A DNA stretch of 64,000 nt from JAMXLO01 sp963749575 (GTDB taxonomy: Bacteria; Pseudomonadota; Alphaproteobacteria; Acetobacterales; Acetobacteraceae): assembly GCA_963749575.1 (NCBI GenBank), contig CAVVNM010000008.1:124001-188000 (forward strand). Direction: 5' to 3'. A program made the position numbers and the translations under genes. Of this stretch, positions 17,930 to 26,807 are shown one piece after another; positions within the stretch are counted from its first letter, which is position 1; each line of letters begins with the position of its first letter. The notes beneath the pieces were generated by a model. That model saw nothing but the letters and a program-made list of their open reading frames with translations. It was not told where the DNA came from and searched no databases.

Positions 17930-18047
17930 CGTTTCCGCGGGACATGCCAGGTTCGCTGCCGAAGCTGCGCGCGCGCTAGCGCCAGGGTGCCGCGGCACAT
18001 CGACCTTTGCCGCGCGCGGGGAAGGCAACGCTACGCTGCGTCCGCAC

Positions 18048-18836
18048 TCACTCCTGCAAAATCGCCACCGCCCGCGTCCATCCCGCGGATGCGCGATGCA
18101 CCTTCACCGGAAAGCACACCACATCGAAGCCATCGGCCGGCAAGAGTTCGAGATTGTGCAGCTTCTCGAGATGCGAATAGCCGATCTCGCGACCGGCGCG
18201 GTGGCCTTCCCATATCAGTCCGGCATCGCCGGTCTCGGCCACCTTGCGCCGCGTATGCGAGAACGGCGCATCCCAGCTCCAGCCATCGGTGCCGACCAGG
18301 CGCACGCCGCGCTCCAGCATCCAAAGCGTCGCCGCCTTGCCCATGCCGCATCCGGAATCGACGTAGTCGTCGTCGCCATACTTCGCCCCGGCCGCGGTGT
18401 TCACCACCACGATCTCCAATGGCTTCAGCGTATGGCCGATACGCTTCAACTCCGCCTCCACATCGCCGGGGGTCGCGACGTAGCCATCCGGCAAATGGCG
18501 GAAGTCGAGCTTTACCGCCGGCTGAAAGCACCATTCCAGCGGCACCTCGTCGATCCGCCACGACGGCTCGCCACCGGGCTTCAGCCGATGGTTCATCGAC
18601 GAGAAGTAGTGATACGGCGCATCGAGATGCGTGCCGTTATGGGTGCTGATGTTGCAGCGCTCCACCGCGGCGTATTCGCCATCCGGCAACTGATCGACCC
18701 GCACCCCCATGTACTCCGCCATCGCCGGCGCGGTCATGTGATGGTCCATGTACTCGATCTTCGGCAGCGAATGCGGGGGATCGCTCTTGATCCCCGCCTT
18801 CAGCGGCACTGAAATGTCGATCAGACGGCGCGGCAT
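18048..18836 (-). CDS. cyclase-family metal-dependent hydrolase (kynurenine formamidase-like)
   Basis: 262 residues. The metal-binding signature is STHNGTHLDAPYHY (HxGTHxDxPxH pattern), with the start RLIDISVPLKAGI and conserved GTDGWSWD. The family includes kynurenine formamidase and cyclic amide or lactone hydrolases; relatives occur in aromatic and imide degradation clusters. GGGAGG lies ahead of ATG 18836. It follows the dioxygenase gene by 11 bases, so both belong to one transcript and probably one catabolic route. Confidence 0.85.
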   Translation of the reverse strand: MPRRLIDISVPLKAGIKSDPPHSLPKIEYMDHHMTAPAMAEYMGVRVDQLPDGEYAAVERCNISTHNGTHLDAPYHYFSSMNHRLKPGGEPSWRIDEVPLEWCFQPAVKLDFRHLPDGYVATPGDVEAELKRIGHTLKPLEIVVVNTAAGAKYGDDDYVDSGCGMGKAATLWMLERGVRLVGTDGWSWDAPFSHTRRKVAETGDAGLIWEGHRAGREIGYSHLEKLHNLELLPADGFDVVCFPVKVHRASAGWTRAVAILQE

Positions 18837-18847
18837 TGCCGCCTCCC

Positions 18848-19753
18848 CTATTCAGCCGCCTTCATCAGCTTCGATGGATCGGCACCGACGCGGCCGGTGT
18901 CGCCTTCCTCCGCATGCGCCAGGCGGAAGTCGTAGCGCACCGCCTTCAGTCCCGCGATTGGCGACGCCGGATCGTCCTTCGCGCCCACCACCAGCGTACC
19001 CGACACGCCGAACACCGTATCGGAGCCGATATGCTCGTCATCGCCGAAGTACAGCGCGGTGACCAGTTCACGATAACCATCGCCGCCGATCAGGAAATGG
19101 ATGTGCGACGGCCGGAATCCATGGCGTTGCTGCGCCCTCACCATCTCGCCTACCGGCCCGTCCATCGGGATCGAATAGCCGAGCGGACGCACCGTGCGGA
19201 AATGGTAGTGGCCATCCGCATCGGTACGGAAGTTCGCGCGCAGGTCCATGACCTCAGCGGCGTTCTCTGCCTGAAGGTCATACAGCCCGTGTTCGCTGGT
19301 CTGCCACACCTGCACCAGCGCATTGGGGATCGGCTTGCCGTCGTTGTCGGTGACGCGGCCGTACACCACGATCTCAGGCGCCGACGGCTTCGCCACGATG
19401 CTGGCACCGAGCGGCAAGTTCGGCGCGCCCTCGCGATAGAACGGGCCGAGCAGGCTGCTCTGCGTGCCGAGTTCGCGCGCCTTCTTGTCGTGCATCGCGT
19501 TGACCAGCGCGCTGACGCCCAACACATCGGCGAGGAGGATGAACTCCTGGCGGAACGGCGTGCACGCCTGGCCGACCGCGGTGAGGAACTGGATGCCGGT
19601 GAGCCATTCGGCCGGAGTCAATCGCACGTCTCGAGCGAACGCGTGCAGGTGGCGCACCGCCGCGTCCATGATCTCCTTCAGACGTGGGTCGGGCGTGTCC
19701 GCCATCTGCGTGAGCGCGGCGTCAGTGACGGTGAATTCGTCAAGGTCCTGCAT
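18848..19753 (-). CDS. intradiol ring-cleavage dioxygenase (catechol/hydroxyquinol 1,2-dioxygenase type)
   Basis: 301 residues. An N-terminal helical catechol-dioxygenase domain (TPAEWLTGIQFLTAVGQ, then EFILLADVLGVSALV) precedes the beta-sandwich with the non-haem iron site: LGPFYREGAP, the tyrosine in PLGYSIPMDGPVGEM and the histidines of RPSHIHF. AGGAGC precedes ATG 19753; the longer upstream frame is not needed. The N-terminal linker domain is typical of catechol 1,2- and hydroxyquinol 1,2-dioxygenases rather than protocatechuate 3,4-dioxygenase. First gene of the pair with the cyclase. Confidence 0.9.
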   Translation of the reverse strand: MQDLDEFTVTDAALTQMADTPDPRLKEIMDAAVRHLHAFARDVRLTPAEWLTGIQFLTAVGQACTPFRQEFILLADVLGVSALVNAMHDKKARELGTQSSLLGPFYREGAPNLPLGASIVAKPSAPEIVVYGRVTDNDGKPIPNALVQVWQTSEHGLYDLQAENAAEVMDLRANFRTDADGHYHFRTVRPLGYSIPMDGPVGEMVRAQQRHGFRPSHIHFLIGGDGYRELVTALYFGDDEHIGSDTVFGVSGTLVVGAKDDPASPIAGLKAVRYDFRLAHAEEGDTGRVGADPSKLMKAAE

Positions 19754-19859
19754 GGGAACGCTCCTATGGTCAATCGGCGCAGCATAGCGCATCCCCTCTG
19801 GCGTGCCAGGCCGCTGCACCATAGGATGCGGCCAAGCAATCAACCGGGAGGAATTCTTG

Positions 19860-21101
19860 ATGCTGCCCAGGCGTTTCGCTATCGCCACCGCCGCAGCTCT
19901 TGTGTGCATCGCGTCCGCGCACGCGCAAAACCCAATCACAATCGGCTTCGGCATGGCACTCACCGGCGGACTCGCGCCCAACGGCAAGGCAGCGCTGCTG
20001 GCGATGCAGATCTGGGAGGCCGACATCAACGCGAAGGGCGGCCTGCTGAAACGGCCGGTGAAGCTGATCTACTATGACGACCAGTCCAATCCCGCAACGA
20101 TCCCAGGTATCTATACCAAGCTGCTCGACGTGGACAAGGTGGATCTGGTGATCAGCGGCTACGCCACCAACATGATCGCGCCAGCGATGCCGATCATCAT
20201 GCAGCACGACCGTACCTTCCTAAGTCTGTTCGGCCTGGCGGTCAACAGCGAATTCCAGTATCCGAAATACTTCTCGTTCACGCCGACCGGCGGGCCCGAT
20301 CCAAAGCAAAGTTTCGCCGAAGGCTTCTTCGCCACCGCTATGGCCCAGAATCCGAAGCCGCGGACCTTGGCGATGGTCGGAGCCGATGCGGAGTTCCCGC
20401 ACAACGCGATGGACGGCGCTCGGGTGCTGGCAAAGCAGGCTGGCCTGAAGATCGTCTACGACAAGACCTACCCACCGACCACGACGGACTACACACCGAT
20501 CGTCCGCGCGATCCAGGCGACTGATCCAGATCTCGTTCTGGTCTGCTCCTATCCGCCTGATTCGGTCGGCATGATCCGTGCCGCACACGAGGTTGGCCTG
20601 AAGACCAAGTTGTTCGGCGGGGGCATGGTCGGGCTGCAAAGCACCGCGATCAAGGCGCAGCTCGGCCCGCTACTGAATGGTATCGTCGATTACGACTACT
20701 GGCTGCCGTGGTCTGCGTTGGCCAGCGAGGAAAGCAAGGAGTTCCTGAAGAAGTACCAATCGCAAGCAGCGTCTGCCGGCGTCGATCCACTCGGCTATTA
20801 TCTGCCGCCGTTCGCATTCGGCTATATGCAGGTGCTGCAACAGGCGGTGGAAGGCACCAAGAGCCTGGATCAGGACAAGCTCGCCGATTACTTTCGCACG
20901 CACACATTCAAGACCATCGTCGGCGACGTGAAGTTCGGGTCGAATGGCGAATGGGCAGAGTCCCGCGTGAACGAGGTGCAGTTCCAGAACGTGAAGGCGA
21001 ACGATGTGGAGCAGTTCAGGGATCCCAAGACCGAGGTGATCCTGTGGCCGCCGGCGCTAAAGACGGGCGACGTGATGTATCCGTATACGGATGTGAAGTA
21101 G
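19860..21101 (+). CDS. LivK-type (branched-chain amino acid family) ABC substrate-binding protein
   Basis: 413 residues with a signal peptide (RRFAIATAAALVCIASAHAQ) and the periplasmic-binding fold of the Leu/Ile/Val family (ITIGFGMALTGGLAPNGK, then EADINAKGGLLKRPVKLIYYDDQS). GGGAGGAA lies just before ATG 19860. No permease or ATPase genes follow; in this bacterial group such orphan binding proteins often capture aromatic or carboxylic acids. It is divergent from the ring-cleavage dioxygenase, which suggests an aromatic substrate (inference). Confidence 0.88.
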   Translation: MLPRRFAIATAAALVCIASAHAQNPITIGFGMALTGGLAPNGKAALLAMQIWEADINAKGGLLKRPVKLIYYDDQSNPATIPGIYTKLLDVDKVDLVISGYATNMIAPAMPIIMQHDRTFLSLFGLAVNSEFQYPKYFSFTPTGGPDPKQSFAEGFFATAMAQNPKPRTLAMVGADAEFPHNAMDGARVLAKQAGLKIVYDKTYPPTTTDYTPIVRAIQATDPDLVLVCSYPPDSVGMIRAAHEVGLKTKLFGGGMVGLQSTAIKAQLGPLLNGIVDYDYWLPWSALASEESKEFLKKYQSQAASAGVDPLGYYLPPFAFGYMQVLQQAVEGTKSLDQDKLADYFRTHTFKTIVGDVKFGSNGEWAESRVNEVQFQNVKANDVEQFRDPKTEVILWPPALKTGDVMYPYTDVK

Positions 21102-22241
21102 TCAGCGAAGTGGCGGCGCGTGTTCGCCCCCTGTCGTGCGCCGCATCGGTTCGAACGCCGCGAGATCGAGCGCCGCATCGCGCCCGAGCGCCACGTCCGC
21201 GAGGAGCCGCCCGGCAAACGGCCCGATGGTGAGACCAGCCGCGCCGAGACCATTGCCGATCACCAGCCCTTCCATGCCGCGCGCCGGTCCGAGCAACGGC
21301 CTGCCCCCCGGTACCTCAGGCCGGAATCCGACACGCGTCTCGATGATTGTCGCCGTTGCCAGACCGGGTGCCACATGCAGTGCCTCCGCCAGCACCTCGG
21401 CCTGGCCGGACGCGGTCACGCGATAATCGAAGCCGACGCCGCTCTCGCGCGTCGCGCCGGCAACCACGCGCGAGTCATCGAATGCCAGCAGATAATGGCC
21501 GCCTGGCGGCAGTATGACCGGCCAGTCGCGCGTCTGCTGGCCCGGCAGATGCAGGTGAACGATCTGGCCGCGCTGCGGTTCGATCGGCAATGTGGCGCCG
21601 AGCGGCAGCCGCAGCGACGACGCCCAGGCGCCCACGGCGACAATCACGCAGTCCGCTGCGATCGTTGTATTACCCAATCGAACACCGGTAACGCGGTTGC
21701 CGCTGGCGATCAGTTCGGCATGCCCCTCGATTATTCGGGCACCAAGCCGCTGCCCGGCACGCAACAGGCCCGCCGCCATCCGCCGTCCATCGACACGGGC
21801 ACCATTGGCGACATGCAGGCCCGCAAGATCGCCGCGCAGCGGCGGGAACAGTGCCCCGGTCTCGCGCGGTGACAGCAGCCTGGTTGCACCCATCTCGGGC
21901 GTGTCGGCGCGCCGGCGAGACAGCAGTTCATTGTATGCTGCGAGTTCCCCGGCATCGCTCGACACGACGAGCGCTCCGACGCGGCGAAAACCGAGATCGG
22001 TTTCACCAAGCTCGGCCAATACTGGAACCAGTTTGTCGTAATAACGCGCGCCCTCGACATAGAGGCGATAGAACGCCGCATCCTCCGCGCTGGAGACCCA
22101 CGGACAGATGATGCCTGCACCTGCGGCAGTGGCGCGTCCGTCTTGCGCCTGATCGACGATCGTCACCTGCGCGCCCGCACGTGCCAGGTGAAATGCGGTG
22201 CTCGCACCAAGGATGCCGGCGCCGACGACTATGATGTGCAC
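21102..22241 (-). CDS. thiO: FAD-dependent amino-acid oxidase, ThiO (glycine oxidase)-like
   Basis: 379 residues of the DAO/DadA family: N-terminal FAD motif HIIVVGAGILGASTAFHLA, then VDQAQDGRATAAGAG, and a C-terminal GFRPEVPGGRPLLGP segment with GLGAAGLTIGP. On sequence alone it could be any D-amino acid or glycine oxidase; the TPP riboswitch directly in front makes thiamine biosynthesis the best reading, with glycine oxidised to the imine used for thiazole synthesis. The GTG start at 22241 follows GGAGGGAG, which is part of the riboswitch 3' strand. The stop abuts the stop of the LivK gene without a gap. Confidence 0.75.
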   Translation of the reverse strand: MHIIVVGAGILGASTAFHLARAGAQVTIVDQAQDGRATAAGAGIICPWVSSAEDAAFYRLYVEGARYYDKLVPVLAELGETDLGFRRVGALVVSSDAGELAAYNELLSRRRADTPEMGATRLLSPRETGALFPPLRGDLAGLHVANGARVDGRRMAAGLLRAGQRLGARIIEGHAELIASGNRVTGVRLGNTTIAADCVIVAVGAWASSLRLPLGATLPIEPQRGQIVHLHLPGQQTRDWPVILPPGGHYLLAFDDSRVVAGATRESGVGFDYRVTASGQAEVLAEALHVAPGLATATIIETRVGFRPEVPGGRPLLGPARGMEGLVIGNGLGAAGLTIGPFAGRLLADVALGRDAALDLAAFEPMRRTTGGEHAPPLR

Positions 22242-22249
22242 GATAACAT

Positions 22250-22318
22250 CTCCCTCCGCTGGCATGATCCAGAGCAGGTTCGCGGGTGTGATCTCAGCCC
22301 TCGCGTGAGGGCACCCCG
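22250..22318 (-). promoter_or_regulatory. TPP riboswitch (THI box)
   Basis: Read on the minus strand it contains, in order, the aptamer landmarks GGGGTGCC, a short hairpin CCCTCACGCGAGGG, CTGAGATCACACCC, GAACCTGCTCTGGAT and CATGCCAGCGGAGGGA. These correspond to the conserved CUGAGA, ACC, GAACCUGAUCUGG and GCCAGCG-GGGA elements of thiamine pyrophosphate sensors. The 3' strand includes the ribosome site of the next gene, so control is probably at translation initiation. Confidence 0.9.
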
Positions 22319-22399
22319 GTGCGCCTCGAGCATCCCACGCTTTGCTCCGATGTCAAGCGGTGTGCGAGACTGAGGGGCATGCAATTCGGGAGGCGGCCG

Positions 22400-23902
22400 A
22401 TGACACCGGCGGAACTCGGCAAGGTCGATGTGCTGGTGATCGGCGCTGGCAACGCCGCGGCCAACGCCGCCCTGTCGGCGCACGCGGCAGGTGCCTCGGT
22501 CGCAATGATCGAGACAGCGCCGAAGCAAGCCCGCGGCGGCAACTCGGCATTCACCGGTGGCGCGTTCCGCTTCACCTATTCCAGCGTCAAGGACCTGCTG
22601 CGGCTCGCCCCGGACATCGCCGACCTCGAGCTCGCGAGCATTGACTTCGGCCACTACACCGAAGGTCAGTATTTCGACGACATGGGCCGGCTGACCGAGT
22701 ATCGCTGCGATCCCGATCTCACCGAGGTGCTGATCGGCAACAGCTTCGAGGCGGGCCTATGGTTGCGCAAGCACGGCGTGCGGTTTCAGCCGGCGCTCGG
22801 GCGGCAGGCGTTCAAGGTCGATGGGAAGTTCAAGTTCTGGGGTGGATTGGCGTGCCACATCCTGGGCGGTGGACAGCACCTTGTCGCGACATTGCATGAA
22901 CGCCTGGAGCAGGCTGGTATCCCGGTGCTGTACGACACCACTGCGACGGCGCTGCTGCGTGGTGATGCGCGGATCGACGGCGTGCGCGTGCGGCATTGCT
23001 TCCGGCGATATGATCTGCGCGCCGGCGCGGTGGTGCTGGCATGCGGCGGGTTCGAATCGAATGCCGAAATGCGCGCCCGTTATCTCGGACCCAACTGGGA
23101 CCTGGCAAAGGTGCGCGGCACGAAATACAACACCGGCATCGGCCATCGCATGGCGATCGACATCGGTGCCGCAGTCGCCGGCCACTGGTCGGGTGCGCAC
23201 GCCGTGCAGTGGGACATGAACGCGCCGCCGTACGGCGACCTGACGGTCGGCGACCGGTTTCAGAAGCACAACTACCCGTTCGGTGTGCTGGTTAACGCGC
23301 GCGGTGAACGGTTCCTTGACGAAGGGCTGGATTTTCACAGCTACACCTACGCCAAGTACGGGCATGAGGTGATGAAGCAGCCTGGTCTGTTCGCCTGGCA
23401 GATCTTCGATGCGAAGATCGTGCATCTGCTGCGCGAGGAGTACCGCATCGCGCGCATCACCAAGGAGCAGGCGGACACGCTCGAGGAACTGGCGCCGAAG
23501 CTGACGGGCGTGGACACCGGCGCGGTGCTGGAGACTCTGCGTCAATACAACTCGGCGCCGCGCCCCGACGTGGCGTTCAATCCGAACATCCACGACGGAC
23601 TGCGCACGCATGGGCTGGCGATCGACAAGACCAACTGGGCGCAGCGGCTCGATGTGCCGCCGTTCCATGCCTACGGCGTCACCGCGGGTGTGACATTCAC
23701 CTTCGGCGGATTGAAGACGACGCCATTGGCCGAGGTCGAGGACACGTCGGGTGCGCCAGTCCCCGGCCTGTATGCAGCGGGCGAGATCATCGGTGGTCTT
23801 TATTTCCACAATTATGGCAGCGGCACCGGATTGGTCGCCGGCGTGGTGTTCGGGCGTATCGCGGGCGGGCGGGCCGCAGACTTCGCGCTCAGGCCACCGT
23901 GA
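22400..23902 (+). CDS. FAD-binding dehydrogenase, tricarballylate dehydrogenase (TcuA)/fumarate reductase-like
   Basis: 500 residues. N-terminal FAD site VDVLVIGAGNAAANAALSA with the GGNSAFTGGAFR loop; the C-terminal catalytic half has RFLDEGLDFHSYTYAKYG and FHAYGVTAGVTFTFGGLKT, and the usual AAGEIIGGLYFHNYGSGTGL end. The fumarate reductase superfamily and the GNSAFTGG loop favour the TcuA/FAD-dependent tricarballylate type. ATG 22400 has GGGAGG six bases upstream and is preferred to ATG 22379. Substrate not certain. Overlaps the end of the convergent osmC gene by 14 bases. Confidence 0.82.
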   Translation: MTPAELGKVDVLVIGAGNAAANAALSAHAAGASVAMIETAPKQARGGNSAFTGGAFRFTYSSVKDLLRLAPDIADLELASIDFGHYTEGQYFDDMGRLTEYRCDPDLTEVLIGNSFEAGLWLRKHGVRFQPALGRQAFKVDGKFKFWGGLACHILGGGQHLVATLHERLEQAGIPVLYDTTATALLRGDARIDGVRVRHCFRRYDLRAGAVVLACGGFESNAEMRARYLGPNWDLAKVRGTKYNTGIGHRMAIDIGAAVAGHWSGAHAVQWDMNAPPYGDLTVGDRFQKHNYPFGVLVNARGERFLDEGLDFHSYTYAKYGHEVMKQPGLFAWQIFDAKIVHLLREEYRIARITKEQADTLEELAPKLTGVDTGAVLETLRQYNSAPRPDVAFNPNIHDGLRTHGLAIDKTNWAQRLDVPPFHAYGVTAGVTFTFGGLKTTPLAEVEDTSGAPVPGLYAAGEIIGGLYFHNYGSGTGLVAGVVFGRIAGGRAADFALRPP

Positions 23903-24386
23903 TTTTCGGCGGATTTCGCAGCGTCTGGAGGATGACGCAATAACGCTCGGTGGTCTGGATCATGCGCTTCAGCTTCGCCGGTTCGGCGTCGCTGTCGATC
24001 TCGAAGCGCAGCGCGATATCGGTCAGGCCCACCGGCACACTTCTGTCGATGCCGAGCGTGCCGCGCGCGTCCCAGGTACCATCCGCGACAACGCGGCCGC
24101 CGCGGATGGTCACGCCCGACGCGGTGGCGACAGCGCGCAGGGTGACGCCGGCACAGGCAACCACCGCCTCCAGCAGCATGTCGGCGGAGCACGCAAGTTC
24201 GCCGGAACCACCGGTCGATGGGTGCAGGCCTGCTTTCGTCTCACCATGCCAGGTCGGCACGGCGCAGGCGATGCCATCGGCGTCCAGCCGCGCCTCGGCG
24301 CGCGCCGGAACGCGGGCGGCATCGGGCGTGTCGCGGTAGCGCTGTTTGATCGGTGCCTGCATGGCGCGAAGCTGCTCGGCGTTCAT
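23889..24386 (-). CDS. OsmC-family protein
   Basis: 165 residues. The OsmC fold is indicated by the EMLLEAVVACAG-like segment (ADMLLEAVVACAGVTLRAVA) containing one conserved cysteine and by ERYCVILQTLRNPPKI with the second cysteine; these two form the peroxide-reducing pair in the family. GGGAGGGG precedes ATG 24386. Likely a thiol peroxidase acting on organic hydroperoxides, though many OsmC paralogues have unknown substrates. Confidence 0.8.
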   Translation of the reverse strand: MNAEQLRAMQAPIKQRYRDTPDAARVPARAEARLDADGIACAVPTWHGETKAGLHPSTGGSGELACSADMLLEAVVACAGVTLRAVATASGVTIRGGRVVADGTWDARGTLGIDRSVPVGLTDIALRFEIDSDAEPAKLKRMIQTTERYCVILQTLRNPPKITVA

Positions 24387-24419
24387 AGGTACCCCTCCCA
24401 GTTCAACCAGAAACTCCGC

Positions 24420-24712
24420 TTAGCCTGACTGTCCGGATCGCGCCATGTAGTCGTACGCCGAAAGTACGTGGCAGCGAACCGTATGCAGGAAATCGTCTAC
24501 GGTGACGTGCTCATCGAAACTGCCCATGCCCGTCGGTGCCGGTCCGTAGACAATTGCGGGAATCTCGGCATAGCGCCACAGCCGCGCGTCGGTGCCGCCA
24601 AGGCTGATGACGGGGACAGGGTCGATGCCGGCGAGCGCCTTCGCGTTGGCACGTATGTATCCCGCCATCTCGGCATCGGGCGGGCACCAACTCGGCGGAT
24701 TGTAGAGGATCT
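24420..24712 (-). pseudogene. M20-family metallopeptidase/deacylase, C-terminal fragment cut by IS66
   Basis: About 97 codons reading YNPPSWCPPDAEMAGYI, then VISLGGTDARLWR, IPAIVYGPAP and DEHVTVDDF. This is the C-terminal end of the ArgE/DapE/M20 family: GGTDAR and the late ...DEHV metal-ligand region. The frame runs straight into the IS66 end at 24713 and no N-terminal part is found on the far side. The gene is dead as it stands. Confidence 0.8.
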
Positions 24713-25972
24713 GTAACTACCCAGGTAGCAGAGGGATCAGGCCAAGCGCAGGCTATCGATCAGCTTTGCCGAGTTGGTGGCTGTCAGGGTCTCGAGCAGA
24801 TCCCAGCCCTGCTTTCTGGCGGTCGAGATCAGCGATCGGACAACGGCAAAGTCCACGGCGCCTTGCTCGGAGCGGAAGCCGCCTGAGATTTTCTGCCGCA
24901 ATTTCATCATCCGCCCGTCGCGTTCGGCGAGATTGTTGGTGAACGGCACGCTCGGATCGGTCAGGAAGCGGAGCACGTCCGCTTTGCGCGTGCTGAGCCG
25001 CAGCAGCAGGTTGTGGCCGACCCGGCGTGGCGGTGGGCCGCGTGGCCTGGCGAGACCCGATAGAAAGTGAGCAGCAGGGTCGAGGCGATATGCAGCCATT
25101 GTGTCTTGCCGCCGATCCGGAAGCCGGTCTCGTCCATATGCTTGACTGGCGCCGTTGCCACCTGGTTGCGCACGACATTGACGAAACCCTGGAAGCGTTC
25201 GGCGCAGTCGTGACTTATCCGGGCAATGGTTGCCGTGGCCAGCCGCACGCCGAACAGATCGGCCATCAGCGTTGCGAGACGTTTCTCCGGCAGCAACTGG
25301 TAGTGCAGCAGGTAGAGCACGATGGCGCCGATCCGCTTGCCGTATTGCACCGGCGCCGTCACCCAATCGGGAAAGCGCGCCCGTGTCTGTGCTCCGCACG
25401 CCGCGCAACGACAGTCGTGCGCCCGGTGTTCGGTAACGACCAGTGACTGCGGTTCGGGCAGGTCGAACTCTTGCCGTGCGACATGGCTGGTGGCCATCGC
25501 TTCGGTCAGCGGGGCGCCACACCAGGCGCAAGCCGGCGGATAATGGTCGATGATCGCATCGGGTGTCTCGGTTCGACACAGCGTCTTCCCCGGATGACCT
25601 TTCTGGCCGCCCGGCTTCTTGCCGGAGTGTTCCCGCAGACTGCTGACCCGCGCAGGCTTCTTCAACCCGTCACTCGAGGGCGGCTTGCCGCTGTTGCTGC
25701 TGTTCAAGCTGAGCCGGCGCTCCAGCTCCGCGACGTGGGCCCGCATCGCCGCCATCTCAGCCGCATGACGCGCCTCCTGCGCCAATAGCAGAGCGATAAG
25801 GTCGTGCGGCGACAGTTGCTCAAGGGCGGTACGGTCCACCGACCCCTTGGAATCGGGCAGCCGAAGTCATGTCAAACGCAATCTTCGCCCGCTCGTCACG
25901 CGGATGCCCAACTCCCAGACCATCACACCCTCAGACCGCCTCTCCGAGGTAGGCGGGTACCCGGGCAGTTAC
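24713..25972. mobile_element. IS66-family element, internally deleted copy
   Basis: Left end GTAACTACCCAGGTA at 24713 and right end TACCCGGGCAGTTAC ending at 25972 form imperfect inverted repeats closely matching those of the second copy at 52105-53649. Length 1260 against 1545 bases in that copy. Flanking octamers GAGGATCT and CGTATTTT do not match, so no target duplication remains; an adjacent deletion has probably removed the rest of the interrupted M20 gene. The 50 bases between the right end and the tRNA are AT-rich and without features. Confidence 0.85.
24737..25839 (-). pseudogene. IS66 transposase (TnpC/ISBst12 type), deleted and frameshifted
   Basis: N-terminal part to about 25060: coiled-coil region, then LNSSNSGKPPSSDGLKK, zinc-finger cysteines in CAWCGAP and CRCAACG, and the first catalytic Asp in VKHMDETGFRIGGKTQWLH. 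The C-terminal part in another frame has SVPFTNNLAERDGRMMKLRQ with the catalytic Glu. The roughly 95 residues in between, present in the intact copy (HDHWKPYY to LAKTRRRG, with the second catalytic Asp), are missing. The protein cannot be active. Confidence 0.85.
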
Positions 25973-26023
25973 CGTATTTTCTAAATACCTACGTTGGTCC
26001 GCCTTCTAAGCTATTGACTTTAT

Positions 26024-26099
26024 TGGCGTCCCCTGCGGGATTCGAACCCGCGTTGCCGCCGTGAGAGGGCGGTGTCCTGGGCCTCTAGACGAAGGGGAC
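26024..26099 (-). tRNA. tRNA-Glu (anticodon CTC)
   Basis: The minus strand folds as a full cloverleaf: acceptor GTCCCCT with AGGGGAC, anticodon stem CCGCC/GGCGG around loop CTCTCAC, and TpsiC arm GCGGGTTCGAATCCCGC. The anticodon CTC reads GAG. CCA is encoded at 26024-26026. Lies between the IS66 and the DUF6476-like gene. Confidence 0.97.
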
Positions 26100-26150
26100 C
26101 TCGGTCAGGCCGCGCCTTCTAGGGCAGCCGGCTGCCAAGTTCAAGCCGGC

Positions 26151-26436
26151 TTACGGAGCTCGCAGCCCGATCCGCCCAACGACGGCGCCGGTGTGTGGAT
26201 CGATCAGCACCACCCGATCAGCGCCACCGCCCTGCAACTGCACCGCCAGCCGATCACCCGCCGGGGCGATCCGCACGATCCGCGTCCCTCCCGGCTCGTC
26301 CAGCAGTACCGCAACCGATGCCGGCACCGTCGTGCCCGACCCGCTGATCCGCCGGCCAATCAGTCACCACCAGCGTCGTCGTCGCCACTACGATTAACAC
26401 GCCCATGACGATGACGAGCACCTTCAGGAACCGCAT
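26151..26436 (-). pseudogene. small membrane-anchored protein (DUF6476-like), one frameshift
   Basis: First frame: MRFLKVLVIVMGVLIVVATT, a single N-terminal membrane helix. After about residue 27 the sense continues one base out of frame: LIGRRISGSGTTVPAS, DEPGGTRIVRIAPAGDRLAVQLQGGG, then LIDPHTGAVVGRI and stop TAA at 26151-26153. The total length of 286 bases confirms one surplus or missing base. The intact protein would be about 94 residues with a periplasmic quinoprotein-like strand motif. Genes of this type sit near rluD in related genomes as far as I recall. Confidence 0.7.
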
Positions 26437-26807
26437 ATTGCCTCCCTTGCGCGAGCCCCCGCCTCTACTAACTCGTCCCCGGCCATGGCGGAACCGGCGG
26501 CGTGCGGCCTGCGGCTCGACTGTTTCCTGATAACCTCACCGGCGGGTTATCGCGATCGCGCGTCATGCGGCCGCCCTGCTAGCGCGTTGCGGCGAGCAGA
26601 CGAGCCGCATCGTCGAAGGGATGTTGCCAGGGATTGCACGCCGGTTGAACAAGGACATGCCCGGCACCGAGGCGGCCGGAGGAGTGGGCTGCGCGGCCGA
26701 CAATCCGCCCTGGTTCAAATTGACCCACCGCCGGCCGCACGCAGCACTTGCGGTGGGGTCACCTGTGAACGATGCTGGGGTCCGTCATCGGCTCAGGAGG
26801 ACGCGAG
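26437..26807. other. intergenic region with one hairpin
   Basis: No convincing gene. GATAACC (26529-26535) and GGTTATC (26545-26551) form a 7-bp stem with a 9-base loop about 95 bases upstream of the DUF6476-like start. Its distance and lack of a T tract argue against a simple terminator; it could be an operator. Confidence 0.4.

Noticed and set aside
26620..26790. Possible transposase remnant (FKLTHRRPHAAL-like frame)
   Set aside because: The resemblance to integrase endings is limited to a few residues and no terminal repeats or other domains are nearby.
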